Below, in pieces: positions 17,279-25,754 of a stretch of 64,000 bases of DNA; positions within the stretch are counted from its first letter, which is position 1; every line of letters begins with the position of its first letter. The notes below the pieces were generated by a model, which was not told the DNA's origin, did not search any database, and was given only the letters and a program-made list of their open reading frames with translations. The stretch lies in the NCBI GenBank assembly GCA_016200915.1, contig JACQDV010000008.1:266688-330687 (forward strand), in the 5' to 3' direction. The DNA is from Sphingobacteriales bacterium. GTDB lineage: Bacteria > Bacteroidota > Bacteroidia > Chitinophagales > Chitinophagaceae. Made by a program: the position numbers and the translations under genes.

Positions 17279-17718
17279 TGGAAAGAAAACCAAAAAATAT
17301 TTTTGTACAGGGTGCTATAGAAGCTGTATTTATTGCCGACAGTATTCAAAAGCATAGCAGTAAAACTAATATTGGTGGTCATAGTATTTTTCTTGGACAG
17401 GTAAGAGCAGATAAGATTGATGAAAAGGAAGTAGTGGCAATTGAGTATACTGCTTATGAAGAAATGGCTTTGGAAAAAATGCATGTTATCCGGGAAGAAA
17501 TATTTGCCAAATACAATCTTACCTGCATGCATGTGCATCATAGCCTGGGCAAAGTGAGCGCAGGAGAAATTTGTTTATTTGTTTTCACATCTTCGGCGCA
17601 CCGGAAAGCAGCGATGGAAGCCTGCAACGAGCTGGTGGAAAGAATAAAAGCAGAACTGCCCATTTGGGGAAAAGAATTGTTTGCAGATGAATCACATCAA
17701 TGGAAAATTAACCAGTAA
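17278..17718 (+). CDS. moaE: Molybdopterin synthase catalytic subunit MoaE
   Basis: 146-residue catalytic subunit of molybdopterin synthase. The typical segments are [46 protein letters not shown] and the catalytic-lysine region [15 protein letters not shown]. An in-frame ATG at 17251 would lengthen the protein by nine residues inside moeB; I prefer the ATG at 17278, which overlaps the moeB stop by one base. moaC-mogA follows after two bases. Confidence 0.94.
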   Translation: MERKPKNIFVQGAIEAVFIADSIQKHSSKTNIGGHSIFLGQVRADKIDEKEVVAIEYTAYEEMALEKMHVIREEIFAKYNLTCMHVHHSLGKVSAGEICLFVFTSSAHRKAAMEACNELVERIKAELPIWGKELFADESHQWKINQ

Positions 17719-17720
17719 GC

Positions 17721-18632
17721 ATGGTAAACATTACACATAAATCAAACAGTTTACGCAAAGCCATTGCCTGTGCAACTGTAACCGTATCAAAACAGGAAAC
17801 AATTGAGGCCATTCAAAATAAAAAAGTTCCTAAAGGCGATGTGTTTGAATTTTCAAGAGCAGCAGGACTGCTGGCAGTGAAGAAAACAAGTGACAGCATT
17901 CCTGATTGTCATCCTTTACCGATAGAATTTACTTCCATTACATACGAAATAAACGAAGTGAATATTCTTATCAATGTCGAAGTACATACCATTTATAAAA
18001 CAGGAGTGGAAGTAGAGGCAATGCATGGAGCTGCCATAACCGCTATCACCATTTATGATATGCTGAAGCCCATTGATAAAGGAGTGGAGATATCAAATAT
18101 AAAGTTAGTAAGCAAGAAAGGAGGAAAGACAGATTTTAAAGATGAACTGACCGATAGTCTTCGTTGTGCAGTGATTGTTTGTTCAGATTCTGTTGCGGCA
18201 GGTACTAAAGAAGACAGCAGTGGTAAAGCTATTATTGAAAAATTAAAGCAACATCATCTTACTGCATCAGTTTATGAAATTATTCCTGATGATTTTAATT
18301 TGATTCAATCGAAAGCTAAACAATACAGTGACCAGGGATATGATATGATTTTAATAACCGGGGGCACAGGTTTATCGCCAAGAGATATTACACCAGATGC
18401 TATTCAACCATTGCTTGACAGGGAAATTCCCGGAATGATGGAGGCGGCAAGAAATTACGGCCAGCAACGAACGCCTTATGCAATGTTATCCAGAGGAGTT
18501 GCCGGTTTTATCAAAAGCACATTAGTAATAACACTGCCCGGCTCAACAAAAGGAGCTGAAGAAACCATGGATGCTTTATTTCCATATGTGCTGCATGTAT
18601 TTAGGGTGGCAAAAGCAATGCGGCATGATTAA
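17721..18632 (+). CDS. moaCB: Bifunctional MoaC / MogA (MoaB-type) molybdenum cofactor protein
   Basis: 303-residue fusion. Residues 1 to about 148 are MoaC (cyclic pyranopterin monophosphate synthase), with [20 protein letters not shown] and [20 protein letters not shown]. Residues about 150-303 are a MogA/MoaB molybdopterin adenylyltransferase domain, with [34 protein letters not shown] and [16 protein letters not shown]. Fusions of this kind are known in Bacteroidota. It is the last gene of the cofactor operon, 2 bases after moaE. Together with MoaA, MoaD, MoaE, MoeB, MoeA and MobA the full route from GTP to MGD is encoded here. Confidence 0.93.
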   Translation: MVNITHKSNSLRKAIACATVTVSKQETIEAIQNKKVPKGDVFEFSRAAGLLAVKKTSDSIPDCHPLPIEFTSITYEINEVNILINVEVHTIYKTGVEVEAMHGAAITAITIYDMLKPIDKGVEISNIKLVSKKGGKTDFKDELTDSLRCAVIVCSDSVAAGTKEDSSGKAIIEKLKQHHLTASVYEIIPDDFNLIQSKAKQYSDQGYDMILITGGTGLSPRDITPDAIQPLLDREIPGMMEAARNYGQQRTPYAMLSRGVAGFIKSTLVITLPGSTKGAEETMDALFPYVLHVFRVAKAMRHD

Positions 18633-18732
18633 ATTGTTACCCGGTATAATCTATAAATAAACTCAGACTTTTTATTTGTTATTTTAATTTGTTTCTAAAA
18701 GATTTTGGAATGAATAAGATAATTTTAACTCT

Positions 18733-21108
18733 ATGAAACGAAACAAGCATGGCTTTTTAACTTTAGTACTGGTTTTAATTGCCTTTGGACTACAAGCACA
18801 AACTTCTGGAAATTTAAAAGGCAAAATTGTTGACGAACATTCTTTACCAATCGTTGGAGCTTCGGTTCATTTGCTAAACACCAGTAAAACAACTTTGACA
18901 AACGAAACCGGTGAATTCTCCCTGGCAAATGTTAGTAATGGCAAATACATCATTGAGATAACTGCTGTTGGTTATGCAACTGTTACCACAGAAACTATTG
19001 CAGGGCCTTTACAAACTATACCAACTGTAGTGCTGCACAGTATGACTAAACAACTGGATGAAGTGATAGTTTCTGCACAGAAGCGGGAAGAGGTTTTGCA
19101 AAAGTTACCACTTAGCGTTACAGCACTTGGATCGAAACAGGTAGAAGAATACAGATTATGGGATATAAAGGAAATTACAGGAATTGTTCCTAATCTTTAT
19201 TCAGCTGATCCCGGTGATAAGCGAAATGTTACTTCCATAAGAGGTATTGCCACCACTTCTTATGATCCAACAGTTGCTGTTTATGTAGATGGTGTTAACC
19301 AGTTTAACCTTGATACCTATATTGGTTCTTTGTTTGAAGTAGAAAGAATTGAAGTGCTTAGAGGGCCACAGGGAACACTTTACGGAAGAAATGCAATGGG
19401 CGGAGTGATCAACATTATTACCAAACAACCAACTAATCTTACATCAGGATTTGCTGAGCTGAATATTGGTAACCTCGGTCAGCAACGGTATTCACTTGGC
19501 ATAAAAACTCCTTTAGTTAAAAACAAATTGTTTTTTGGTGCGGCTGGTTTGTATAATGGTTTCAATGGCTATTACAATAACTCATTCAATGATTCAAAGT
19601 ACGACAAGCAGCACAGTTTTGGAGGTAACTATTATTTAAAATTTCTTCCGGATAACAAATGGAGCTTTGTTTTGAATCTTAAGCACAATAACAACAGGAA
19701 TAATGGACCTTTCCCTTTAGTGATTGGAGCTGATGAAGCATTAAAAAACCCATTTCAACTCAATCAGAATGCCATTACAAAAATGGTTGATAATACATTC
19801 AATGCTTCCTTTTCTGTTAATCATACTGGTCGTTATTTCAACTTCAATTCGCAAACTGCCTATCAATCAAATTACCGTATTTATAAAAAGCCTATTGATG
19901 CTGATTTTTCACCTATTGACGGAATTACTATAATCAATGATTATGGCAATAACTGGAATATGACAAAGGTTTTCACACAGGAGTTACGGTTAACCAACCC
20001 AAGTGCATCTAACTCGCCGCTGCAATGGACAGTTGGGGCTTACTTTTTTCATCAGAAAAGCCCGGTAAAACAAGCTACTCATTTTGGTAAGGATGCCATT
20101 ATGGTTGGCTCGCCTGACATTAATTATTCTCTTATCAACACGACCAGAGCTACAGCAACAGGTGAAGCAGTATACGCACAAGGCACTTATAATTTAACCG
20201 ATAAATTAAATGTGATTGCCGGGCTTAGATATGATAATGAATACCGGAAACAAAGTGTATTGGGTGAATATCAGAAAGACCCCGATCCAACACCTCTTTT
20301 TCAATATAGAAGTGACACAGCCGCATCAAAAAGCTTTAGTGCATTTAGTCCAAAGTTGGGGATCAACTACCTTGTTTCATCCAACCATACCTTATATTTT
20401 ACTTATAGCAAAGGTTTTCGCACAGGAGGTTTAACTCCTCTTTCAGCAGATCCTTCTCAACCTGCTTTGTTCCCGTACAAACCCGAATACAGCAACAACT
20501 TTGAAGCAGGCTGGAAGAGTGTATTTTTTGATAAGAAACTTTTTATGAATGTTGCAGCATTTTATACTACAGTGACCAATGCCCAGGTTCCAACGCTTGT
20601 ATTGCCTGATGCAGTAACCATAACACGAAATACCGGAAGACTTATTAGCAAGGGATTTGAAACAGAAATTAATGCAGTTCCATTTAAAGGATTAACGGTA
20701 ATACACAACCTGGGTTATACCAGTGCAAAATTTAAAGACCTGAAGCTTTCACAAAATGGCAGTGAAGCTGATTTAAAAGGGAATCGCCAGATTTATACAC
20801 CGGATATTACTTCAATGCTCGTTCTTCAATATATTCATTCTCTTAATACCAAACATGGATTAAATATTTCCATAAGAGGCGAATGGAAATATATCGGAAA
20901 ACAATATTTCGATCTGGCAAATATGATTAAACAATCTTCTGTCAATTTGTACAATGTAAGAATAGGATTAACTGCTAAAAAAGTATCCTTGTTCTTTTGG
21001 GAAAGAAACCTCTTTAATAAAAAATACATCGGGTATGCTTATGATTTTGGAGCAGTTCATCTTGGCGACCCCAGAACATTTGGTATAACTGCAGGTGTAA
21101 AGTTTTAG
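18733..21108 (+). CDS. TonB-dependent outer-membrane receptor
   Basis: 791-residue receptor with a signal peptide (cleavage after LQAQ near residue 23), a carboxypeptidase-like regulatory domain (about 27-112, GKIVDEHSLPIVGASV), a plug domain (about 115-235, with PLSVTALGSKQVEEY and LRGPQGTLYGRNAMGGVINI), and a beta barrel ending in an aromatic residue (GVKF). It is too short for a SusC protein and has no SusD partner, so it looks like a siderophore- or metal-complex-type receptor. It lies 100 bases after the molybdenum cofactor operon on the same strand. The ligand is unknown; a chelated metal, possibly molybdenum or iron needed by the nitrate system, is only a suggestion. Confidence 0.85.
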   Translation: MKRNKHGFLTLVLVLIAFGLQAQTSGNLKGKIVDEHSLPIVGASVHLLNTSKTTLTNETGEFSLANVSNGKYIIEITAVGYATVTTETIAGPLQTIPTVVLHSMTKQLDEVIVSAQKREEVLQKLPLSVTALGSKQVEEYRLWDIKEITGIVPNLYSADPGDKRNVTSIRGIATTSYDPTVAVYVDGVNQFNLDTYIGSLFEVERIEVLRGPQGTLYGRNAMGGVINIITKQPTNLTSGFAELNIGNLGQQRYSLGIKTPLVKNKLFFGAAGLYNGFNGYYNNSFNDSKYDKQHSFGGNYYLKFLPDNKWSFVLNLKHNNNRNNGPFPLVIGADEALKNPFQLNQNAITKMVDNTFNASFSVNHTGRYFNFNSQTAYQSNYRIYKKPIDADFSPIDGITIINDYGNNWNMTKVFTQELRLTNPSASNSPLQWTVGAYFFHQKSPVKQATHFGKDAIMVGSPDINYSLINTTRATATGEAVYAQGTYNLTDKLNVIAGLRYDNEYRKQSVLGEYQKDPDPTPLFQYRSDTAASKSFSAFSPKLGINYLVSSNHTLYFTYSKGFRTGGLTPLSADPSQPALFPYKPEYSNNFEAGWKSVFFDKKLFMNVAAFYTTVTNAQVPTLVLPDAVTITRNTGRLISKGFETEINAVPFKGLTVIHNLGYTSAKFKDLKLSQNGSEADLKGNRQIYTPDITSMLVLQYIHSLNTKHGLNISIRGEWKYIGKQYFDLANMIKQSSVNLYNVRIGLTAKKVSLFFWERNLFNKKYIGYAYDFGAVHLGDPRTFGITAGVKF

Positions 21109-21243
21109 TTATAAGTAAAAGGCTTATTCATTAATCGCTAAATACTCCGAAATCAATAAATATATGGTTAGATAATTTTAAACCTGCCGCTTCAAATAAC
21201 CAAAAGAATTGCAGGATGATATTACACATAGCAGGCAGATTAG

Positions 21244-24006
21244 CTATTGCTTTTTCTTTTCTCTGAATTCGGTAGGAGTGATGCCGAATTTTGTTTTGAA
21301 AACAGTTGCAAAATAGGCCTGCGATGAAAATCCAACTTTAAATGCAACTTCAGAAACAGAAAGTTTTTCATTCGACAATAAATATTTTGCTTTCTGCATT
21401 CTCACCATCAGGATATAATCATTGATATTGTAACCTATTAATGCTTTCACCTTGCGGTATAGTTGAACACGGGATATGCCGATCTCTTTACATATGTCTT
21501 CCACAGAAAAGTCTTCGTTGGACAAATTATTTTCTACAATAGAGGTGAATTGATTAATAAACTTACGATCTATTTTGCTGGAAGAATTACTTCTTGTTTC
21601 TGATGGCAGTTCGCTGGTATAATGTTCTCTTAATACAGCCCTGTTTTTTAATAGATTCTTGATGCTTTCTTCCAGGTATTCTAAATTAAAGGGTTTTGTA
21701 ATAAAAGCATCTGCCTGTGATTTTATCCCCTCAATCTGTTCTTCCATACTGCTTTTAGCAGTTAATAATATGATTGGAATATGTGAAGTGCGAATATCCT
21801 GCTTAAGCGTTTCAGTTATTTGTAATCCATTTTGGCCGGGCAACATAATATCAGAAATAATAAGATCAGGGATCAGGTCATAGGCTAATAATTTCCCTTT
21901 TTCACCATTTTCAGCCTCGTGAATTTCATAGAGATTGCATAACCGGTTTTTTAAAAAGGCTCTGAGGTCATCATTGTCTTCAATGATGAGGATAAATATT
22001 TCGCTGACTTTTACCGGTGTTTTTTCATCTGTTTGTACAACGGGCAAAAGATCGCTGGTATAAATTTTTGTATCATCAGTAATGCTGATCAAAGACTGAT
22101 CCAATGGCAGCATCTCATTAGGCTTCAAATGAGCGTTGCCAATTGGTAATTGGATTTCAAAAGTGGTGCCCTTCCCTTTTTCGCTGGTCAATATTATTAT
22201 GCCATGATGCAACTGAATCAATTCTTTTGACAGTGCCAGTCCAATCCCTGTTCCTTTAAAATTACTGCTATGCCCCTGGTAAAATACTTCATATGCATGC
22301 TGCACATCATCATCCGACATTCCTATTCCCGTATCTTCAACCCGGATGATAGCCATACTTCCGTTAACAGATTTGTCAATGATGATATCAATAGCTCCAT
22401 TTTCCCCGGTAAACTTAAATGCATTGGAAAGCAGGTTAAATAATACTTTATCCAGCATATTCACATCAAACCAAATTTTCAGCTCTTTTACTTTACTGCG
22501 TATATTAAAAGAGATTGATTTTTTTCGTGCCGTTTCATTGAAAGAATTAGCAATGTCAGTTACAAAAGAAGTAATATTATTTTCTGAGGCGTTTAACTTC
22601 ATTTTGCTCTCTTCCATCTTACGGAAATCCATTAGCTGGTTAATCAGTCTTAGTAACCGAATAGCATTCCTTTGTATAAATTCCAGGTTATTTTTAATAG
22701 TGAAATGCAGTTTGGGTGAGGATAAACTATCTTCCAATGGCCCCATGATGAGTGTTAATGGTGTTCTTAGTTCATGTGAAATGTTGGTAAAGAAATTTAC
22801 TTTAGCATCGTTAGCTTGCTTTACTTCATCCATGAGCTCCACCAGTTGGTTACGCTGCTGGCCTATTTCTTCTTTTTGCTGCTCCAGTTTTTTATTGATC
22901 TTTTTATTTTCCTGCAGGTAAAAAAATAAGATGCCCCCAAAGATCAATGCCAGTGCCAGCGTAATTGAAATAGTAAGGATAATATTTGTCTGGTTATTAG
23001 TAATGGCTATTTGTTCCTCAATCTTTTTTTGCCGGGCATCTATATCCGCTTGCTGTACCAGTAATTTTTCTGTCTGTAGTTTCATGATCCTCACATTGGT
23101 AGAATCGATGATCGTGGTAGCCAGTTCTGTCTCTTTTTCATATGGCTTGTTTTCCAGTATATCAATGGCGGTTTGAATAGCTTCTTTTCCACCTGTAGGA
23201 TACAGAATAGTAGCTTTGATCAATCCTTTTTCAACCAGGTCAATCCCACCATTTGGGCCAGGTAACCCATCCACTCCTATGATAAAGATATTTTTCTCTA
23301 TACCTGATTTTTTACAAACTCTATAAGCACCAAAAGCTATCCGGTCGTTTTGTGCAAAGATCAAATTGACCTCAGTATGTTTTATCAATTCATCGGTAAG
23401 TTCTTTTTCTGCCTTACCAGGAGATGCATCCCAATCCTGGTTTAGCCGGCTCACATAATTAATACCGGGATATTGCCGTAGAAAATCCCTGAACCCATTG
23501 TGCCGACCAAGATCAGCGGAAGAACCAACATCCAGTCCACCAATTTCAATTACATTTCCGGTTCCTTTTAAAAGAGCGTTGGTATAAGTACCCGCATCTG
23601 ACCCTACTTTATAATTGCTGGCCCCTATAAATGCAGTATATTTTTTTGACTGGATATTTCTGTCCACCAGAATTACTGGTATTCCCTGTGCATATGCTTT
23701 TTCAATAATTGGTGTAACAGGCTCGGCTTCGTTTGGAGTGGCGATGATCAGGTCCATTTTGTCATCTATGAATTCCTGTACCTGGTGGATTTGTTTATCG
23801 GAATTTAAATTGGCATCTTTTAAGACGAATTCAATTTCTGGATGGAAGGACAACTCTCTTTCCATTTCTTTTTGCATATTCTCCCTCCAAACATCGTGTG
23901 TAGTACATTGTGCAAATCCTATCCTGAATTTTTTTGAAGGCTTGTCAGACTTACAGGATAATAAAAATAAAGCAGGTAATAACCATAAAACAAAAAATGG
24001 TTTCAT
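21244..24006 (-). CDS. Hybrid two-component regulator (HTCS) with periplasmic sugar-binding sensor domain
   Basis: 920-residue one-protein phosphorelay. Order: signal peptide with a lipobox-like LFLLSC near residue 18, a LacI/ribose-binding-protein-like periplasmic domain (about 25-310), a transmembrane helix near 340-362, a histidine kinase (ISHELRTPL, His near 409; ATP-binding GTGIGLALSKEL), a receiver domain (phospho-Asp near 715 in LIISDIMLPG), and a C-terminal AraC-type DNA-binding domain. I chose Met at 24006 over an upstream start at 24060 because it precedes the hydrophobic leader directly. The architecture is that of B. thetaiotaomicron BT1754, which senses fructose. A GH32/SusCD locus lies next to it, so fructose is the likely signal. 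Confidence 0.92.
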   Translation of the reverse strand: MKPFFVLWLLPALFLLSCKSDKPSKKFRIGFAQCTTHDVWRENMQKEMERELSFHPEIEFVLKDANLNSDKQIHQVQEFIDDKMDLIIATPNEAEPVTPIIEKAYAQGIPVILVDRNIQSKKYTAFIGASNYKVGSDAGTYTNALLKGTGNVIEIGGLDVGSSADLGRHNGFRDFLRQYPGINYVSRLNQDWDASPGKAEKELTDELIKHTEVNLIFAQNDRIAFGAYRVCKKSGIEKNIFIIGVDGLPGPNGGIDLVEKGLIKATILYPTGGKEAIQTAIDILENKPYEKETELATTIIDSTNVRIMKLQTEKLLVQQADIDARQKKIEEQIAITNNQTNIILTISITLALALIFGGILFFYLQENKKINKKLEQQKEEIGQQRNQLVELMDEVKQANDAKVNFFTNISHELRTPLTLIMGPLEDSLSSPKLHFTIKNNLEFIQRNAIRLLRLINQLMDFRKMEESKMKLNASENNITSFVTDIANSFNETARKKSISFNIRSKVKELKIWFDVNMLDKVLFNLLSNAFKFTGENGAIDIIIDKSVNGSMAIIRVEDTGIGMSDDDVQHAYEVFYQGHSSNFKGTGIGLALSKELIQLHHGIIILTSEKGKGTTFEIQLPIGNAHLKPNEMLPLDQSLISITDDTKIYTSDLLPVVQTDEKTPVKVSEIFILIIEDNDDLRAFLKNRLCNLYEIHEAENGEKGKLLAYDLIPDLIISDIMLPGQNGLQITETLKQDIRTSHIPIILLTAKSSMEEQIEGIKSQADAFITKPFNLEYLEESIKNLLKNRAVLREHYTSELPSETRSNSSSKIDRKFINQFTSIVENNLSNEDFSVEDICKEIGISRVQLYRKVKALIGYNINDYILMVRMQKAKYLLSNEKLSVSEVAFKVGFSSQAYFATVFKTKFGITPTEFREKKKQ

Positions 24007-24359
24007 CTTATACAGTAATCGATTTACATATTCCCAATAATATAACCGGGCAGCAAGCATACTGTAAATTGCGACTTTTTATTAATTAGTAATTTACAAT
24101 TCTGTATTTATTCTTCCAATTCTGTATAATCTCCATTTTCCCGGCACTTGTAATAATGATCAGTATGAAATTATTTTAAAAAGCACTGGTACATTTTTGA
24201 AAACCGGGATTCATATAATAATTCGTTGTATAGAAAACCTATTGAAAAGTAGAGAGTTAAAAATAAAATTAAAGAAATACGATTTTATATCATTTTGAAA
24301 CAATAGCAAAAGATAATAGGCCAGGGGCGTGGCTACATTTATCACACAAAAATTGCTAT
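24007..24359. other. Divergent control region between HTCS and sugar porter
   Basis: 353 bases without a gene. It holds the starts of both divergent transcripts. The only clear structure is the 20-base-period direct repeat at 24097-24127, described separately. I could not assign the phylum-type -33/-7 promoter with confidence. Confidence 0.6.
24097..24127. promoter_or_regulatory. Tandem direct repeat, candidate HTCS operator
   Basis: The 11-mer CAATTCTGTAT occurs exactly at 24097-24107 and 24117-24127, giving a 20-base period, two helical turns. AraC-type regulators often bind two direct half-sites at about this spacing. It lies about 90 bases upstream of the HTCS start and about 230 bases upstream of the sugar porter start. 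Function is inferred. Confidence 0.5.
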
Positions 24360-25691
24360 ATGTACTCAAAGAATGTATTTCTTTGGTCACTCGTAATTGC
24401 TTTGGGGGGATTTTTATTTGGATTTGATACGGCGGTTATTTCCGGAGCTGAGCAGGCCATTCAAAAAAACTGGAATTTAAATACGGTAGAACATGGCCTT
24501 ACTGTTTCCATTGCATTAATTGGTACCATCATTGGCGCCATTTTCGGCGCTATCCCATCTGATAAATTAGGCCGGAAAAAAACATTGGTTTTGATCGCTG
24601 TTTTATACCTGTTCTCTTCTTTAGGAACAGCGTTGGCTACTAACTGGTATGCTTTTTTATTTTTTCGACTCTTTGGTGGTCTTGGTGTGGGAGCTTCATC
24701 TGTTACAGCTCCTATATATATATCAGAAATTTCTCCGGCGGAAAGAAGAGGCAAGCTTGTGGGGCTTTTCCAGTTCAACGTGGTGTTAGGGATTGTGGTT
24801 TCGTACCTGTCAAATTATTTAATTGGTTTATCAGGCGAACATTCCTGGCGGTTTATGCTGGGCATACAGGCCATTCCTTCATTTATTTTCCTGGTATTAC
24901 TAAGAAGTATCCCCGAAAGCCCCCGCTGGCTAATTATGAAAAAAGGGAAAGTGGAGGAGGCCAGACAAATCTTTAAAACTATCAATGCAGATACAGCAGA
25001 TAAGATCGTAAAAGAAATTAGTGAAACGGATAAAGAGGAGAAAGCAGTTTTGCAACAGGAACCACTCTTTTCCAAGCGGTATAAAACACCGGTTATGCTG
25101 GCCATGCTATTTGCTGTGTTTAACCAGGTTTCAGGTATCAATGCAATTATTTACTATTCACCCCGCATATTTGAAATGACGGGCCTTGGTACCAGTTCTT
25201 CTTTACTATCAACTGTAGGGCTGGGAATCATCAATTTTACTTTCACTTTACTGGCGATGAATTTTATTGACAAAGTAGGAAGAAAAACATTAATGCTGAT
25301 AGGTTCTGTAGGATTGATTATAACACTGGGTATGGTATCCTATTCTTTTTATGCAGGAAGTTTCAACGGCTTCACTGTTCCTTTATTTCTGTTTATATAT
25401 ATAGCATTTTTTGCTTTTTCACAAGGAGCAGTGATATGGGTTTTTATTTCTGAAATATTTCCTAACCAGGTAAGAGCACAGGGACAAACATTAGGCAGTA
25501 CTACACATTGGGTAATGGCAGCTCTTATTGCTTTTTCTTTTCCTTACCTCGCTGAGAAAGCTGGTGGAGGCAACACATTTCTTTTCTTCTGTATAATGAT
25601 GTGTTTGCAATTATTATTTGTATGGAAACTAATGCCCGAAACCAAGGGCAAATCACTTGAGCAAATCGAACATACCCTGGTATTACATTGA
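24360..25691 (+). CDS. Sugar porter family MFS transporter
   Basis: 443-residue 12-helix inner-membrane transporter of the sugar porter family (XylE/GLUT-like). Signature elements: FGFDTAVISGAEQ in helix 1, DKLGRKK in the 2-3 loop, PESPRWL after helix 6, QVSGINAIIYYSP in helix 7, DKVGRKT, and PETKGKSLEQIE at the end. It is transcribed divergently from the HTCS and is followed after about 60 bases by susC. In the analogous B. thetaiotaomicron fructan locus a similar permease imports the released monosaccharide. Fructose is the likely substrate by context, but xylose or glucose cannot be excluded by sequence alone. Confidence 0.85.
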   Translation: MYSKNVFLWSLVIALGGFLFGFDTAVISGAEQAIQKNWNLNTVEHGLTVSIALIGTIIGAIFGAIPSDKLGRKKTLVLIAVLYLFSSLGTALATNWYAFLFFRLFGGLGVGASSVTAPIYISEISPAERRGKLVGLFQFNVVLGIVVSYLSNYLIGLSGEHSWRFMLGIQAIPSFIFLVLLRSIPESPRWLIMKKGKVEEARQIFKTINADTADKIVKEISETDKEEKAVLQQEPLFSKRYKTPVMLAMLFAVFNQVSGINAIIYYSPRIFEMTGLGTSSSLLSTVGLGIINFTFTLLAMNFIDKVGRKTLMLIGSVGLIITLGMVSYSFYAGSFNGFTVPLFLFIYIAFFAFSQGAVIWVFISEIFPNQVRAQGQTLGSTTHWVMAALIAFSFPYLAEKAGGGNTFLFFCIMMCLQLLFVWKLMPETKGKSLEQIEHTLVLH

Positions 25692-25754
25692 TCAAAAATT
25701 TTAATAACCATAAACATGTTCATCAACAATTTTTTAACTTTTAAAACTGCGATT

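Noticed and set aside
16945..17541. 198-codon antisense frame over moeB and moaE
   Set aside because: Low-complexity Phe/Ser/Asn-rich antisense translation of conserved genes; the sense genes are certain.
22346..22921. 191-codon frame antisense to the HTCS kinase domain
   Set aside because: Ser/Leu-rich shadow of the kinase gene on the opposite strand, with no family resemblance.
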